Positions 7,067 to 15,399 are shown, counted from the first letter of the stretch. The stretch: DNA of 64,000 nt from Oscillospiraceae bacterium (GCA_017461445.1 JAFTXW010000011.1:1-64000), one strand, 5' to 3'. Program-made: numbers and translations. The notes: a model not told the origin generated them from the sequence alone.

Positions 7067-7334
7067 ACCGATAAAGGTATATGTGGCAGTGAAGGCGGAC
7101 TTCGCTGCTGACGGTACGCTGCTTCCCCGGGTGATCACCTGGGAGGATGGAACAAATTTTGAGATCGACCGTGTGCTGGATATCCGGCAGGCCGCAGCAA
7201 TGAAGGCCGGTGGCCAAGGAGACCGGTACACCGTGCGGATCGGTGGAAAGCAGAGCTATCTGTTCTTTGAACGCAGCACGAGCCTGACCGGCAACAACAT
7301 CGGTCGCTGGTTCGTGGAGAGACGAGTCTCATGA
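7044..7334 (+). CDS. Conserved hypothetical protein of UmuC/ImmA clusters
   Basis: A 96-residue protein, mainly beta-strand, with phrases KVYVAVKADFAADGTLLPR, ITWEDGTNFEIDRVLD and NIGRWFVERR. I recall this small protein next to Y-family polymerase genes in many Firmicutes elements, but no function is known to me. GGAGGTTCCCG precedes the ATG at 7044 within the 3' end of the ImmA-like gene, so the two are coupled. A role in the damage-response module is inferred from context only. Confidence 0.65.
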   Translation: MMQTTTVKPIKVYVAVKADFAADGTLLPRVITWEDGTNFEIDRVLDIRQAAAMKAGGQGDRYTVRIGGKQSYLFFERSTSLTGNNIGRWFVERRVS

Positions 7335-7402
7335 CAGGTAACACCTAAAATTTGCAGCTATTATTTCCGGCCAAAGAACTGAGAAGGGAGTTAGGTGCCG
7401 AT

Positions 7403-7762
7403 ATGATTACTTGGGACGAGTTGGTCTATGATCTGAACGAATTATGTAAACTCGAAAACGGGGGCGGGGCTGAAATTGAATTTGGGTACGCGGGGGCCGA
7501 GTATATAATCGTTTGCTACAAAGACTGGTGTTCCCTCGCGGCTGCAACGGAGCATGGTGTCGAAAAAACATACCGCTCACTTGGTGAGCTGGGGGCTTCT
7601 CAGGACTTCGGTTTCCGGCTGAGTGAAGTTTGGGACCAGATTTCGTTTCTTGAATGTAGGCCTGACTTTGAGAGCTTCCACTTACAGGAGATACTGGATG
7701 CTTACCGAGCCGCTTGGAACGAGCGTAAAGAGGGCAAAGCGCTACAGAACGGGGTGAAATAG
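7403..7762 (+). CDS. Hypothetical protein (119 aa) of the repressor operon
   Basis: The start MITWDELVYDLNELCKLENG at 7403 is taken as the first ATG. An upstream in-frame TTG at 7352 lacks a ribosome-binding site, while GAAGGGAG lies about 12 bases before 7403. The protein is acidic and aromatic-rich, with no recognised domain. It is packed tightly before the nuclease-like gene (3-base gap to 7766), suggesting joint function with that gene, possibly as an immunity or regulatory partner. That role is not shown by the sequence. Confidence 0.6.
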   Translation: MITWDELVYDLNELCKLENGGGAEIEFGYAGAEYIIVCYKDWCSLAAATEHGVEKTYRSLGELGASQDFGFRLSEVWDQISFLECRPDFESFHLQEILDAYRAAWNERKEGKALQNGVK

Positions 7763-7765
7763 CGA

Positions 7766-8736
7766 ATGGCAACATTAAAATCATACGGTCGCGAGGTTCG
7801 AAGTGTTTTCCAGCTCCTTGGCGACAAGGAAAACGACATCACCAGTAGTATATGCTGGGCGCTTGTCAAATGTCCTCAGTTCTTGAAGAGAATTGTAAAA
7901 AAGGTGTGTGGCGTGGAGGCTGATCCAGAAGAGGTCACTATCCTGAACCAGCAGTACGATGCGGCAACGGGCATCACGGACATTGAGGTGACGGACGACC
8001 AAGCCTTCCATATTATTTTCGAAGCCAAGAGAGGTTGGCTGCTGCCTGGTGCAGAACAGTTGACGAAGTATTCGACCCGGGAGGATTTCGTACAGAAGGC
8101 GGTGGCGCATAAACACATCGTTTCTCTTTCCGAATGCACCCAGACCTATGCGGACCTATACTTACCGTTCCACGAAGTAAATGGGGTCCCGGTATCCCAC
8201 CTTTCGCTGGCTGAAGTTTTCCAGATAGCGAAGGACGCACGGCTGTGTCTAACCATGAGCAGAAGCATCTGCTCGATGAATTTACCGAGTACCTGGGAGG
8301 CGTTATGACAATGCAGAATAAAACATCCAATTGGGTATATGTCGTGGCGCTGAGCCACGGTCACTACGAAGGCTGCGAGTTGTCTTGGATTGATATCGTC
8401 AAGAAGCATAACAAGTATTTTTGCCCGGTTGGTGGTAATGGCTGGCCCAAAGAGCCGCCGAACTACATCGCGTTCCGCTATGACGGTCGCCTCCAGGCGA
8501 TCCACCATATCGAAGGCTACACCGTGACCCGGAATGTGCACGAGCAGATCCCGGAGATGCCTGATGAAGAGTGGACGGAGAACCATTTTGTATATTTCCT
8601 TGGTCCCGCTATCATTCCGGGAAAGACGGTAAAGACGGGTAACATTTATCGGAGCGGTCGCGTTTGGGCCATGCTGGATACTCTCTTGACCAGCGAGACG
8701 ATCAGCGAAGCCCGCGACATCAGCTATCAGCGGTAA
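7766..8736 (+). pseudogene. PD-(D/E)XK nuclease-like gene split by a frameshift near 8243
   Basis: The first frame runs 7766-8308 and the second 8245-8736. Read as one protein of about 322 residues, the joint becomes DAR-(A)-VSNHEQKHLLDEFTEYL if one G is restored in CGGCT at 8241-8244, giving continuous sense. The N-terminal part has the nuclease-core pattern D...FEAKRGW (GITDIEVTDDQAFHIIFEAK), typical of PD-(D/E)XK enzymes. The gene may be inactivated, programmed to frameshift, or affected by a sequence error. The second part could be translated separately from the ATG at 8305 after GGGAGGCGTT. It sits in the repressor operon, a common place for phage accessory or defence genes. Confidence 0.65.
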
Positions 8737-8747
8737 GAGGTGCGCCC

Positions 8748-9683
8748 ATGGCAAGTAAGTACGCAGCATTGCAGACATGGCTGGAGCAGCAAGCTCCGAC
8801 GCAGATCCGCTTGACAATTTCAGAGTTGGAACACACAATTGGTTTGGAGTTCCCGCCATTTGTACATAAGTATTTATGGGGCAATGATAGAACCCACACC
8901 TTGGCGAGGGCTTTCATGGGGGCCGGGTACCTGGTATCCCAGCCGGAAAGAGATAAGGAAGTGTTGGTGTTCCGATACGATCCCAAACGGAGTGCAGAAC
9001 TTCTGGGAGGCAGCAGCACAAAGAGTCGCCGGAGAAAAAACAAGGAGCGCAGGCAGGATGTACCGCGCCCCTGTGCAGCGGAGGTTGAGAAATACCTGGC
9101 AGCTTGGGACGAACAGGACAGCTACCGTTTACAGGAGAAAGCCCTGGACAAGCTCTTTTTTGAGGTCTACCCGGAAAACACCTGCATTGAGGATGTTCTC
9201 ATTAAAGTGACCTGCCTGAACGCCCTTTACAGCACGAATATCTTCTCACCGTTCACCGTGGCAATGCACATTTTGAAATTGGGCATTGATGAACGGCTCA
9301 AGGTTGGTGACCCTACCTTGGTCGAGGACATTGCTCTGGTCACCATGGGCAACGACGAAATGAAGAATTTTTATTCTTTCGCCACAAAATACTGCTCCCA
9401 CCATCAGCCCCGTCAGTACGCTATCTGGGACAGCTATGTAGACGAGGTCTTGAAATACTTCCGGGATGTGGATGGGTTTGCAGAGTTCACCGACGCGGAT
9501 TTGAAGGTACAGTCGAGCTTCAAGAGCATACTTTATCAGTTTGCTGAATTCTATGGGATCCCCCAGTACAGTCTCAAGGACCTGGATCGTTACCTCTGGC
9601 AGCTCGGCAAGGATAAGTTCCCACAGAAGCGCTATCAAAAGAACGCCGGGGATAGCCGTGAGCAAAAGGAGATGTCCAAATAA
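8748..9683 (+). CDS. Two-domain protein: DUF7662-like N-terminus plus conserved unknown C-terminal domain
   Basis: A 311-residue protein starting MASKYAALQTWLEQQAPTQI at 8748, chosen because AGAGGTG precedes it. Residues 1-80 resemble the DUF7662 pattern (KY..L..WL, lsisELE, aGyLVsq, VFRY). A basic linker (KSRRRKNKERR) follows. Residues 110-300 form a helical domain with NALYSTNIFSP, GDPTLVEDIA and ATKYCSHHQPRQYAIWDSYV, which recurs in unannotated proteins of defence-rich regions. Its function is unknown to me. It is the last gene before the terminator at 9771 and appears cotranscribed with the repressor genes. Confidence 0.6.
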   Translation: MASKYAALQTWLEQQAPTQIRLTISELEHTIGLEFPPFVHKYLWGNDRTHTLARAFMGAGYLVSQPERDKEVLVFRYDPKRSAELLGGSSTKSRRRKNKERRQDVPRPCAAEVEKYLAAWDEQDSYRLQEKALDKLFFEVYPENTCIEDVLIKVTCLNALYSTNIFSPFTVAMHILKLGIDERLKVGDPTLVEDIALVTMGNDEMKNFYSFATKYCSHHQPRQYAIWDSYVDEVLKYFRDVDGFAEFTDADLKVQSSFKSILYQFAEFYGIPQYSLKDLDRYLWQLGKDKFPQKRYQKNAGDSREQKEMSK

Positions 9684-9770
9684 AGCAAGCTGGAATAAGG
9701 AATACTACCGGAAGATATAGTGGAGAAGCGCGTTGTGGCATGATGCCAGAAAACATCATTAAGAAATGAG

Positions 9771-9807
9771 AAATGCCGGACTGATAGCAAGTATCAGCCC
9801 GGCATTT
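9771..9807 (+). terminator. Intrinsic terminator of the repressor operon
   Basis: AAATGCCGG (9771-9779) pairs with CCGGCATTT (9799-9807). Inner arms CTGATA and TATCAG extend the stem, and the T-rich end is TTTTTA. It closes the plus-strand operon that begins at 6017. Confidence 0.85.
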
Positions 9808-9851
9808 TTATTGACCAGCGTTCTTATTCAATTATGTGTGTTTTACTGAGG

Positions 9852-10994
9852 TTACTCCGATAAGAATTCGAACTTCAAATTCAACGCCCGCTTGATCTGG
9901 GATCGGACACTGACAGACAGCACTTTATAGTCTTCCTGCTGTTCCAATGTAAACAAATAAAACGCATCCGGCTTTTCCATACAAGGAAGGATCTTTTCTG
10001 CCCGCTTGCAGCGAGATACGACATCCTTAGCTGAGCGAACAGAATAGTTCTTTTGGGTGAGTAGCCATTCTTCAAAGCCTAACTCAACGGTTGACGGGGG
10101 GCCTTGAGAAATGTATTCCAAGAGGCACGATGCTACGAATTCAGCCAGCTTCACAGGGACGGCGTTACCAATCATCTGTTCTGTGTCAGTTTTGTTTCCA
10201 TCCCAGATGAAGGATTTAGGGAAAGTTTGAACCATTGCTCGTTCCATAGTGGTCAGCGCCCTAACACTCTCATTGAGTGGGCAGGCATCATTGGGGTGGC
10301 CTGGATATCCTTTGGGTACGGGCCTGTTGACACCTCGCATCGTGGGTGCTGGTTCATCGATGGAGAAAATTGCGCGCCGGCTATAGTTTCTCGGATGACG
10401 GTAGTAAAACTCAAAGCCCAGGGTGTCGCCATAATAATCACGTAAGGTCATATGCTTGTCCGAGATGCGATCCTCAATAATGGAGGAGAGTTCGTTGTCT
10501 TGTGTATCAAGGACACCAATACAGAAGAAACGCTTTCTCTTTTGCGGTACACCACAGAGACTGGCATCCAGCACCACTTCGGTTAGGCCATAGTTCGCAC
10601 TCTTAAACACCGAACGCGCATAGGCATAAGCATTGCTCTTCTGGGCGCGATCAACATTCTCCATCACGAAATATTTAGGACGAATTGCACTAATAATGTC
10701 AGCGAATGCTCCGGTCAAACTGGCACGACCGGCCTCGATTCGTTTGCCTGCGTGGGAGAAATCCTGGCAGGGAGGCCCTCCTATAATCAAAGATGGATTT
10801 AATGCGGAAATGGTCTTAATAGCTGTTTCCGTGTCGGATAAATCATGGCGATGAACTGGGTGGGAGAAATTCTTCTCATAACAATTTGCTGCAACATCCC
10901 AGTATTCAAAGGCAGCACAAATGTTTATTCCGGCATTCTGGAATCCCAATGAAAGGCCTCCACATCCGGCAAATAAATCAACTGCACGAATCAT
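9852..10994 (-). CDS. Type II DNA (cytosine-5) methyltransferase
   Basis: A 380-residue C5-methyltransferase with all hallmark motifs: I DLFAGCGGLSLG (6-17), IV GGPPCQDFS with catalytic C76, VI ENV (112-114), VIII QKRKR (151-155) and X GNAVP (275-279). The target-recognition region lies between VIII and X. A C-terminal extension of about 75 residues follows motif X and may take part in DNA or partner binding. It is divergent from a HindVP-like restriction gene, together forming a type II system that protects the host from incoming DNA. Its -35 box lies inside a palindrome (11100-11119), suggesting autoregulation. Confidence 0.93.
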   Translation of the reverse strand: MIRAVDLFAGCGGLSLGFQNAGINICAAFEYWDVAANCYEKNFSHPVHRHDLSDTETAIKTISALNPSLIIGGPPCQDFSHAGKRIEAGRASLTGAFADIISAIRPKYFVMENVDRAQKSNAYAYARSVFKSANYGLTEVVLDASLCGVPQKRKRFFCIGVLDTQDNELSSIIEDRISDKHMTLRDYYGDTLGFEFYYRHPRNYSRRAIFSIDEPAPTMRGVNRPVPKGYPGHPNDACPLNESVRALTTMERAMVQTFPKSFIWDGNKTDTEQMIGNAVPVKLAEFVASCLLEYISQGPPSTVELGFEEWLLTQKNYSVRSAKDVVSRCKRAEKILPCMEKPDAFYLFTLEQQEDYKVLSVSVRSQIKRALNLKFEFLSE

Positions 10995-11078
10995 TTATTT
11001 AATCCCCCTATCCAAAATAGGAAATGTGTGATATACTTTATGTGAGTAAAGATGCTGTGCGGATAATTAACCTTTGTC

Positions 11079-11119
11079 ATTATACTGCAACAGCGACAAG
11101 ACGTCAAGTAGTTGACGTC
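11079..11119. promoter_or_regulatory. Methyltransferase promoter overlapping a GACGTC palindrome
   Basis: On the minus strand, TTGACG (11102-11107) and TATAAT (11079-11084) are 17 bases apart and would drive the methyltransferase. The -35 lies within the perfect palindrome GACGTCAA-gtag-TTGACGTC (11100-11119). Each arm contains GACGTC, which fits GRCGYC, the site of known HindVP/HgiDI-type enzymes. Binding or methylation here could balance methyltransferase and restriction enzyme expression. Confidence 0.7.
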
Positions 11120-11150
11120 AAAATACCCTGAGGATTTGGAGGCGGAGCAA

Positions 11151-12209
11151 ATGGCAAGCGGTCTTTTTGGAATTGAACATTCCAACCGTTCACGGGATGA
11201 TCATTGGGGAAAGAACTGTTTTAATTCCAGTTTCCCTGCTGCGACAGCAAACTATATGCTTGAGAATGATATCCCTGCAATTTACATTAAGCTGGATATC
11301 ATTGATGGTGCGCCCAAGGTGGTTGCGACCGAAATACCGCTGAAGGATGTATTTCGCTGTGGTGACCGACATCCCGAAGACCTGTACTTTGCCTTTGAAA
11401 GTGTCTACGAACCCTATCAGGAGTATTCCTTTGATGCCATTGATGGTATTGACCTTGTGATTAAGGATCTGGAGGGTAATTTCTTGTCTCCGCTCGAAGT
11501 AAAACTTACCGTATTACCCGACAATACTACATATAAAAAGAGTGAAAACCTTTGGGGATCTGAAATGGTTGTCCGATCAGCCACCACCTCATACTGTGCA
11601 TTGGGGATGTATGATGCGGTTAAAGATGATGCACGTGCGGTGCGGGAAATCTTTGAAGCCGCCTGCTCTTCTATCCAGGGCTGGGATAATGATTTTGAAA
11701 TGACACACAAAATCCCTACTTTGGCTGCAAGTATCGATGAATTTCAACGCCGGTACTATACCAGACAGAAACCGCTTCTGATGCAGACATTGTGGAAGAC
11801 CCAGGGAAAGTCTCCGCTCCTTGCCGATCAGGCCTTTGACATTGTTATTTGGAGTGACTATGCCTTTTCCAGACTCTTTGTAGATAGTTCGTATTCTGTC
11901 TCTCCGACAATGAGCAGGCCGATGCGAGCCTCCGCTCGTTTGGCCCGTTGCCTATGGGAACTCAGCAAATCTGGGAAAATCCGTGTGGTAGACATTTACC
12001 GTCAGATGGCTTTCGGAAATCAGACGGATAAGGAATTCTCTATTCCGGGCAACAAGTGGAAAACTTATGTGCAGTCCGGTCGCACTACAACCCCAATTCT
12101 TCCTAAAGATGCCGTTAATCAGATTATTGAAGATGGGTACATCGAACTTCTAAGCCCTGAACGGCGTTTTGATCAGACCCTTTATTTCACAGTGCGCAAT
12201 CAAGGATAA
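11151..12209 (+). CDS. Type II restriction endonuclease, HindVP-like
   Basis: A 352-residue protein. The start ATG at 11151 is selected because GGAGG (11138-11142) lies 8 bases upstream; an earlier TTG at 11112 lies inside the operator palindrome. The N-terminus GLFGIEHSNRSRDDHWGKNC and FNSSFPAATANYM resemble the HindVP family, whose known members cut GRCGYC. A PLEVKL stretch near residue 120 could supply the E-x-K of a PD-(D/E)XK active site. The family call is from memory of its conserved N-terminus and needs a profile search. Pairing with the divergent C5 methyltransferase makes a restriction role very likely. Confidence 0.75.
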   Translation: MASGLFGIEHSNRSRDDHWGKNCFNSSFPAATANYMLENDIPAIYIKLDIIDGAPKVVATEIPLKDVFRCGDRHPEDLYFAFESVYEPYQEYSFDAIDGIDLVIKDLEGNFLSPLEVKLTVLPDNTTYKKSENLWGSEMVVRSATTSYCALGMYDAVKDDARAVREIFEAACSSIQGWDNDFEMTHKIPTLAASIDEFQRRYYTRQKPLLMQTLWKTQGKSPLLADQAFDIVIWSDYAFSRLFVDSSYSVSPTMSRPMRASARLARCLWELSKSGKIRVVDIYRQMAFGNQTDKEFSIPGNKWKTYVQSGRTTTPILPKDAVNQIIEDGYIELLSPERRFDQTLYFTVRNQG

Positions 12210-12230
12210 GGTCAGTAATTATGTATTGAA

Positions 12231-12277
12231 CAAGGCCACCAGCTGGAGCTATCTCCAGACTGGTGGCCTTGTTTTTT
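12231..12277 (+). terminator. Intrinsic terminator of the restriction gene
   Basis: CAAGGCCACCAG (12231-12242) pairs perfectly with CTGGTGGCCTTG (12260-12271). An inner GGAG/CTCC stem is present and TTTTTT follows (12272-12277). Confidence 0.9.
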
Positions 12278-12308
12278 GAATGAAAATAGCCTTATGGCGT
12301 GATACCCC

Positions 12309-12340
12309 CAAAAAAATAAGAAGCCCGAAGGCTTCCTATT
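12309..12340 (-). terminator. Intrinsic terminator of the XRE gene
   Basis: On the minus strand GAAGCC-TTCG-GGCTTC (12320-12335) is followed by TTATTTTTTT. The UUCG tetraloop gives a very stable hairpin directly after the stop of the XRE gene. Confidence 0.85.
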
Positions 12341-12653
12341 ATTCGTTATCATGGCTCATTGCTTTGAGCATTTGAATTGCTGCGGTTTTCTGGCTCGGTG
12401 TCAGACAGACCCAACAGTCAAACAGTTCTTTCATATCAGGGGTTAATTCCACCATGTCGGTGGTAGCAAAGAACTGTGACAGGGTGATGCCGAATCCATT
12501 GCAGATCGTCTCAAGGGTGGCAACGGAAGGTACTGTGTTTCTTCTGAAGATATTACCAATGGTAGACTGCGCCAAACCGCACTCCTTTGAAAGTTTGTAC
12601 TCCGTCCATCCGCGTTCCCGCAATAATTGCTGGAGACGAGCGTGCGTATCCAT
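12339..12653 (-). CDS. XRE-family transcriptional regulator
   Basis: A 104-residue protein starting MDTHARLQQLLRERGWTEYK. The helix-turn-helix is at about residues 18-40 (LSKECGLAQSTIGNIFRRN), followed by the NGFGITLSQFFA continuation typical of the Cro/CI fold and a short C-terminal tail. AAAGGTGGTGATGCT precedes the ATG. It is transcribed away from the SLOG operon and shares its upstream region, where two 14-bp direct repeats probably form its operators. It likely regulates itself and the SLOG genes. Confidence 0.85.
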   Translation of the reverse strand: MDTHARLQQLLRERGWTEYKLSKECGLAQSTIGNIFRRNTVPSVATLETICNGFGITLSQFFATTDMVELTPDMKELFDCWVCLTPSQKTAAIQMLKAMSHDNE

Positions 12654-12681
12654 AGCATCACCACCTTTCTCATAACTATTT

Positions 12682-12743
12682 TACTTCCAAGTTGAGCAAT
12701 AAAATACTTACGAGTTGAAACGAAAGTAGGTATGTGCTATGAT
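12682..12743. promoter_or_regulatory. Promoter of the SLOG operon with two direct-repeat operators
   Basis: Rightward promoter TTGAAA (12715-12720), 17 bases, TATGAT (12738-12743). The repeats TACTTCCAAGTTGA (12682-12695) and TACTTACGAGTTGA (12705-12718) match at 12 of 14 positions with 23-base spacing. The second overlaps the -35, as expected for a repressor site. Confidence 0.65.
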
Positions 12744-12784
12744 GTATTATGTATGTTCAAATGGTATTCCAGGGGGAAGCGGAT

Positions 12785-13219
12785 ATGAAAGTTACCTTTT
12801 GCGGCCACAGCGATGTAGCTCATCCAGAGGAAGTTCGCAGGTGGTTATCCGAAACGGTAGAGAAGCTGATTCAGCAGGATGCGGATATGTTCTTGCTCGG
12901 CGGATACGGGGCTTTTGACCGTATGGCAGCTTCCGTCGTATGGAATCTGAAACAAAAATATCCGCAGATACAATCCGTCCTTGTAAAGCCGTATCTTGAT
13001 AGGAAGATGGACGAGAGTCAATATGACTGGACTGTATACCCCGGACTGGAAACAGTTCCTCCACGGTATGCCATCACCCATAGAAACCGCTACATGGTAG
13101 AGGAAGCTGATCTCATTGTAGCCTATGTCCTACACGGCTGGGGCGGTGCTGCACAGACGCTGGAACACGCAAAAAGGAAGAAGAAACGCATCATTCTATA
13201 TAAGAGGGACGACCAATGA
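12785..13219 (+). CDS. SLOG-family (Rossmann-like nucleotide-binding) protein
   Basis: A 144-residue protein with MKVTFCGHSDV at the N-terminus and the glycine-rich loop LLGGYGAFDRMAASVV (about residues 37-52). The later segments ITHRNRYMVEEADLIVAYV and GWGGAAQTLEHAKRKKK are typical of the small SLOG/DUF1273-related fold. SLOG domains bind nucleotides or nucleotide-derived signals and are common in phage-defence and stress modules; the ligand here is unknown. The ATG at 12785 follows CAGGGGGAAGCGGAT. The stop overlaps the next gene by 4 bases. Confidence 0.8.
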   Translation: MKVTFCGHSDVAHPEEVRRWLSETVEKLIQQDADMFLLGGYGAFDRMAASVVWNLKQKYPQIQSVLVKPYLDRKMDESQYDWTVYPGLETVPPRYAITHRNRYMVEEADLIVAYVLHGWGGAAQTLEHAKRKKKRIILYKRDDQ

Positions 13220-13869
13220 AAAAATGTATATTGTCTGCAATCGCCGGTGCGCTTACCATGCTCATTGCAATCATAATTGCTGCAAACATCAGTGCCGCCC
13301 AGAAGCAAGCACCGCAAGAATATGAACATCTTGATTATGTGTCCACCATCACGGAGGCGGAGTGCTATGTGTGCGGCAACGGCGGTGACTTTATCGTGTC
13401 AGCCCACTGGGGCGAGGACAATGTGGGCATTGTCAATCTGAATACATTTGAGATGATGTGGCTGGAGATCAACCGCTACGACGAACACGGAGAACTGATT
13501 GAGGAAAAGGCTGGATATATGTCCAGCATAGGGCTGAGTGACAAGGACGCGGAATCCTATGCCCATGCCTATGTCTTCCCGGATCGCGCCTATGCCAGCG
13601 TTCAGATAACCGGGGTGCAGTATTCCATTGATCGGGAAATGATCCAGAACAGGCTCTGTCAGACCTGCCTTGACTCCATCAACGACCTGTGGTTCACCGA
13701 TCAGCCTCCGGCAGAGTATGCTGTGATCAGCTTTGAGGAACGGACGATCCAGCCGCTGCTGAATGCCCACCCCTGGTTCTCTGCTGGCAATTTTGGTGTT
13801 GATTGCGAATTTAGGGACAACGGCGAAATCAATCTGCTGATTCATTATTGTCCGAATAGATATGCATAG
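13216..13869 (+). CDS. Membrane-anchored protein with two CxxC motifs
   Basis: A 217-residue protein with an N-terminal membrane segment (about residues 5-27) and a soluble outer domain. Two CxxC pairs, C50/C53 (CYVC) and C148/C151 (CQTC), could together bind zinc or form disulfides. No family is recognised. The 4-base overlap with the SLOG gene (ATGA) shows translational coupling, so the two probably act together as a cytosolic nucleotide-binding part and a membrane part. The last residues, HYCPNRYA, are not unusual. A gap of 180 bases with no gene follows. Confidence 0.65.
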   Translation: MKKCILSAIAGALTMLIAIIIAANISAAQKQAPQEYEHLDYVSTITEAECYVCGNGGDFIVSAHWGEDNVGIVNLNTFEMMWLEINRYDEHGELIEEKAGYMSSIGLSDKDAESYAHAYVFPDRAYASVQITGVQYSIDREMIQNRLCQTCLDSINDLWFTDQPPAEYAVISFEERTIQPLLNAHPWFSAGNFGVDCEFRDNGEINLLIHYCPNRYA

Positions 13870-14049
13870 TTTTTCGTTGAAAATAGGCGTAAGGCTGTAC
13901 TGTGGTGTGACTGTTGTGACATAATGCACAACTTTTTACAGTTAATTCACATTTTATTGTTAAAGTTGAATTATAATTTAAGTGGTTATGGTATACCACT
14001 GTAATCTGTTGCACAAGTACAAGTCCGGATATGTAAAGGAGGAATAACC

Positions 14050-15396
14050 ATGTGGAAATCAGTACAAAGAATAATTTCAACCGTATTGACTGTATGTTTA
14101 CTCATTACAATTTGCCCCGCCCGTGCCTTTGCATCCGAAGTAGAGCAGGAGGTCCCTGCTCCTGCCGCTGAAAGCTCAACTCCAATCATCACGCTGAAGA
14201 ACTATGATGGTTCTGCAACACTTACAACTATTGAAACAACAGCAGGAACAGTTTTTACGCAGGCGGCTCTTTCAGCTGAGGTTGATTTGCTGGATGCCGT
14301 CCGTGGTGGATATAAGTTTGTCGGATGGTCCACGACTGTTGGCGAAGTAACTTCAAGCTATGTTCCTACCGAATCTTTTACCGTAAATGAATCTATGACA
14401 TTGTATGCCGTGCACCGCCCACTTGTTGCAAGTGATGTAAATGCAGATATCGGTTCAGACTTTTTAACAAGTATTGAGACATTTGATACAGTTGTTGGAG
14501 ATTTTGGCTTTTCAGCTGATACCTTAGCCAGCGCAAGTGTACGTTCATCTGACTTTTATTCCTATATTGATGAATATGTTGATACCACTTTGGCAGATGA
14601 GACCACTGTAGCATTATCGATTGCAGCCGCTGACAGTTCGTCTCCCACTATCAGTGCTCAGCGATTTGAACATGCATTCCAGGATGCTGTTTGGAGCAAG
14701 AACCAGCGTGCTGATGTACATTTCGCAAAAGAAGTTGTTTATATGTTCACATCTCATTACATCGATGTAGCTGAACCGCTATCAGGGACAACTATCAATC
14801 ATGATCAAACATTGTATCAACTCTATATCACTGACTTGGATCGGCGCACTTATGAGACTTTCTATCAGAATGGTAGCCATCTGGATTTGTATGAAAGTAT
14901 GTTTTCTTTTGTTTCGGCGCTCTGTGATGTTCCCGGCTTTGTAGAGAATGCAAGTTTGGCTTTGAACAGCAGAAAAGATAAACTCACCCGTGTCAAGGGT
15001 GCATTAGATGCTGTTATAGATGGTGTTGGCATTGCCGAAGATACCCTTTTAGCTGAAATCAACGACGCTTATTTGGATATAAGTCTTATGACTTACGTTG
15101 ATAAAGCAGATCTTCACACTCAGTTGGATGATCTTGTGGAGAGCGTATACAACAATCTATCCGTGGATTATACAGATATGACAATTTCTGCCGCTACTTC
15201 TATTGTAACGGCGGCCCTGTTGCTGACAGGAAGTACATTGACCTTATCCTCAGTTTTTGGCCTTGTTGGTTTTTATTCAGACTTCTTCGCAACACTTTTT
15301 GACCGCGCTTATTATGTTACAATGCGAGCCTATATACAGACCCGTGTTGGTGAGCGCATGATGTATGCACTTGGTATGTCCGACGGAAGGAATTAA
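14050..15396 (+). CDS. Large secreted protein with InlB-type repeat motif
   Basis: A 448-residue protein with a clear signal peptide (hydrophobic core about residues 8-22, cleavage likely after RAFA). An early beta domain contains GGYKFVGWSTT...SFTVNESMTLYAV, matching the InlB B-repeat/Listeria-Bacteroides repeat pattern of surface proteins. The rest is helical, with a hydrophobic C-terminal stretch around residues 380-425. AAAGGAGGAATAACC precedes the ATG. Base composition is visibly more AT-rich than the core genes from 16305 onward, consistent with transfer. It forms an operon with the following membrane protein (3-base gap). Function unknown. Confidence 0.7.
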   Translation: MWKSVQRIISTVLTVCLLITICPARAFASEVEQEVPAPAAESSTPIITLKNYDGSATLTTIETTAGTVFTQAALSAEVDLLDAVRGGYKFVGWSTTVGEVTSSYVPTESFTVNESMTLYAVHRPLVASDVNADIGSDFLTSIETFDTVVGDFGFSADTLASASVRSSDFYSYIDEYVDTTLADETTVALSIAAADSSSPTISAQRFEHAFQDAVWSKNQRADVHFAKEVVYMFTSHYIDVAEPLSGTTINHDQTLYQLYITDLDRRTYETFYQNGSHLDLYESMFSFVSALCDVPGFVENASLALNSRKDKLTRVKGALDAVIDGVGIAEDTLLAEINDAYLDISLMTYVDKADLHTQLDDLVESVYNNLSVDYTDMTISAATSIVTAALLLTGSTLTLSSVFGLVGFYSDFFATLFDRAYYVTMRAYIQTRVGERMMYALGMSDGRN

Positions 15397-15399
15397 CAA

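Noticed and set aside
13870-14049. Possible small gene between the CxxC protein and the secreted protein
   Set aside because: AT-rich, with stops in all frames and no ribosome-binding site apart from that of the 14050 gene; probably promoter region only.
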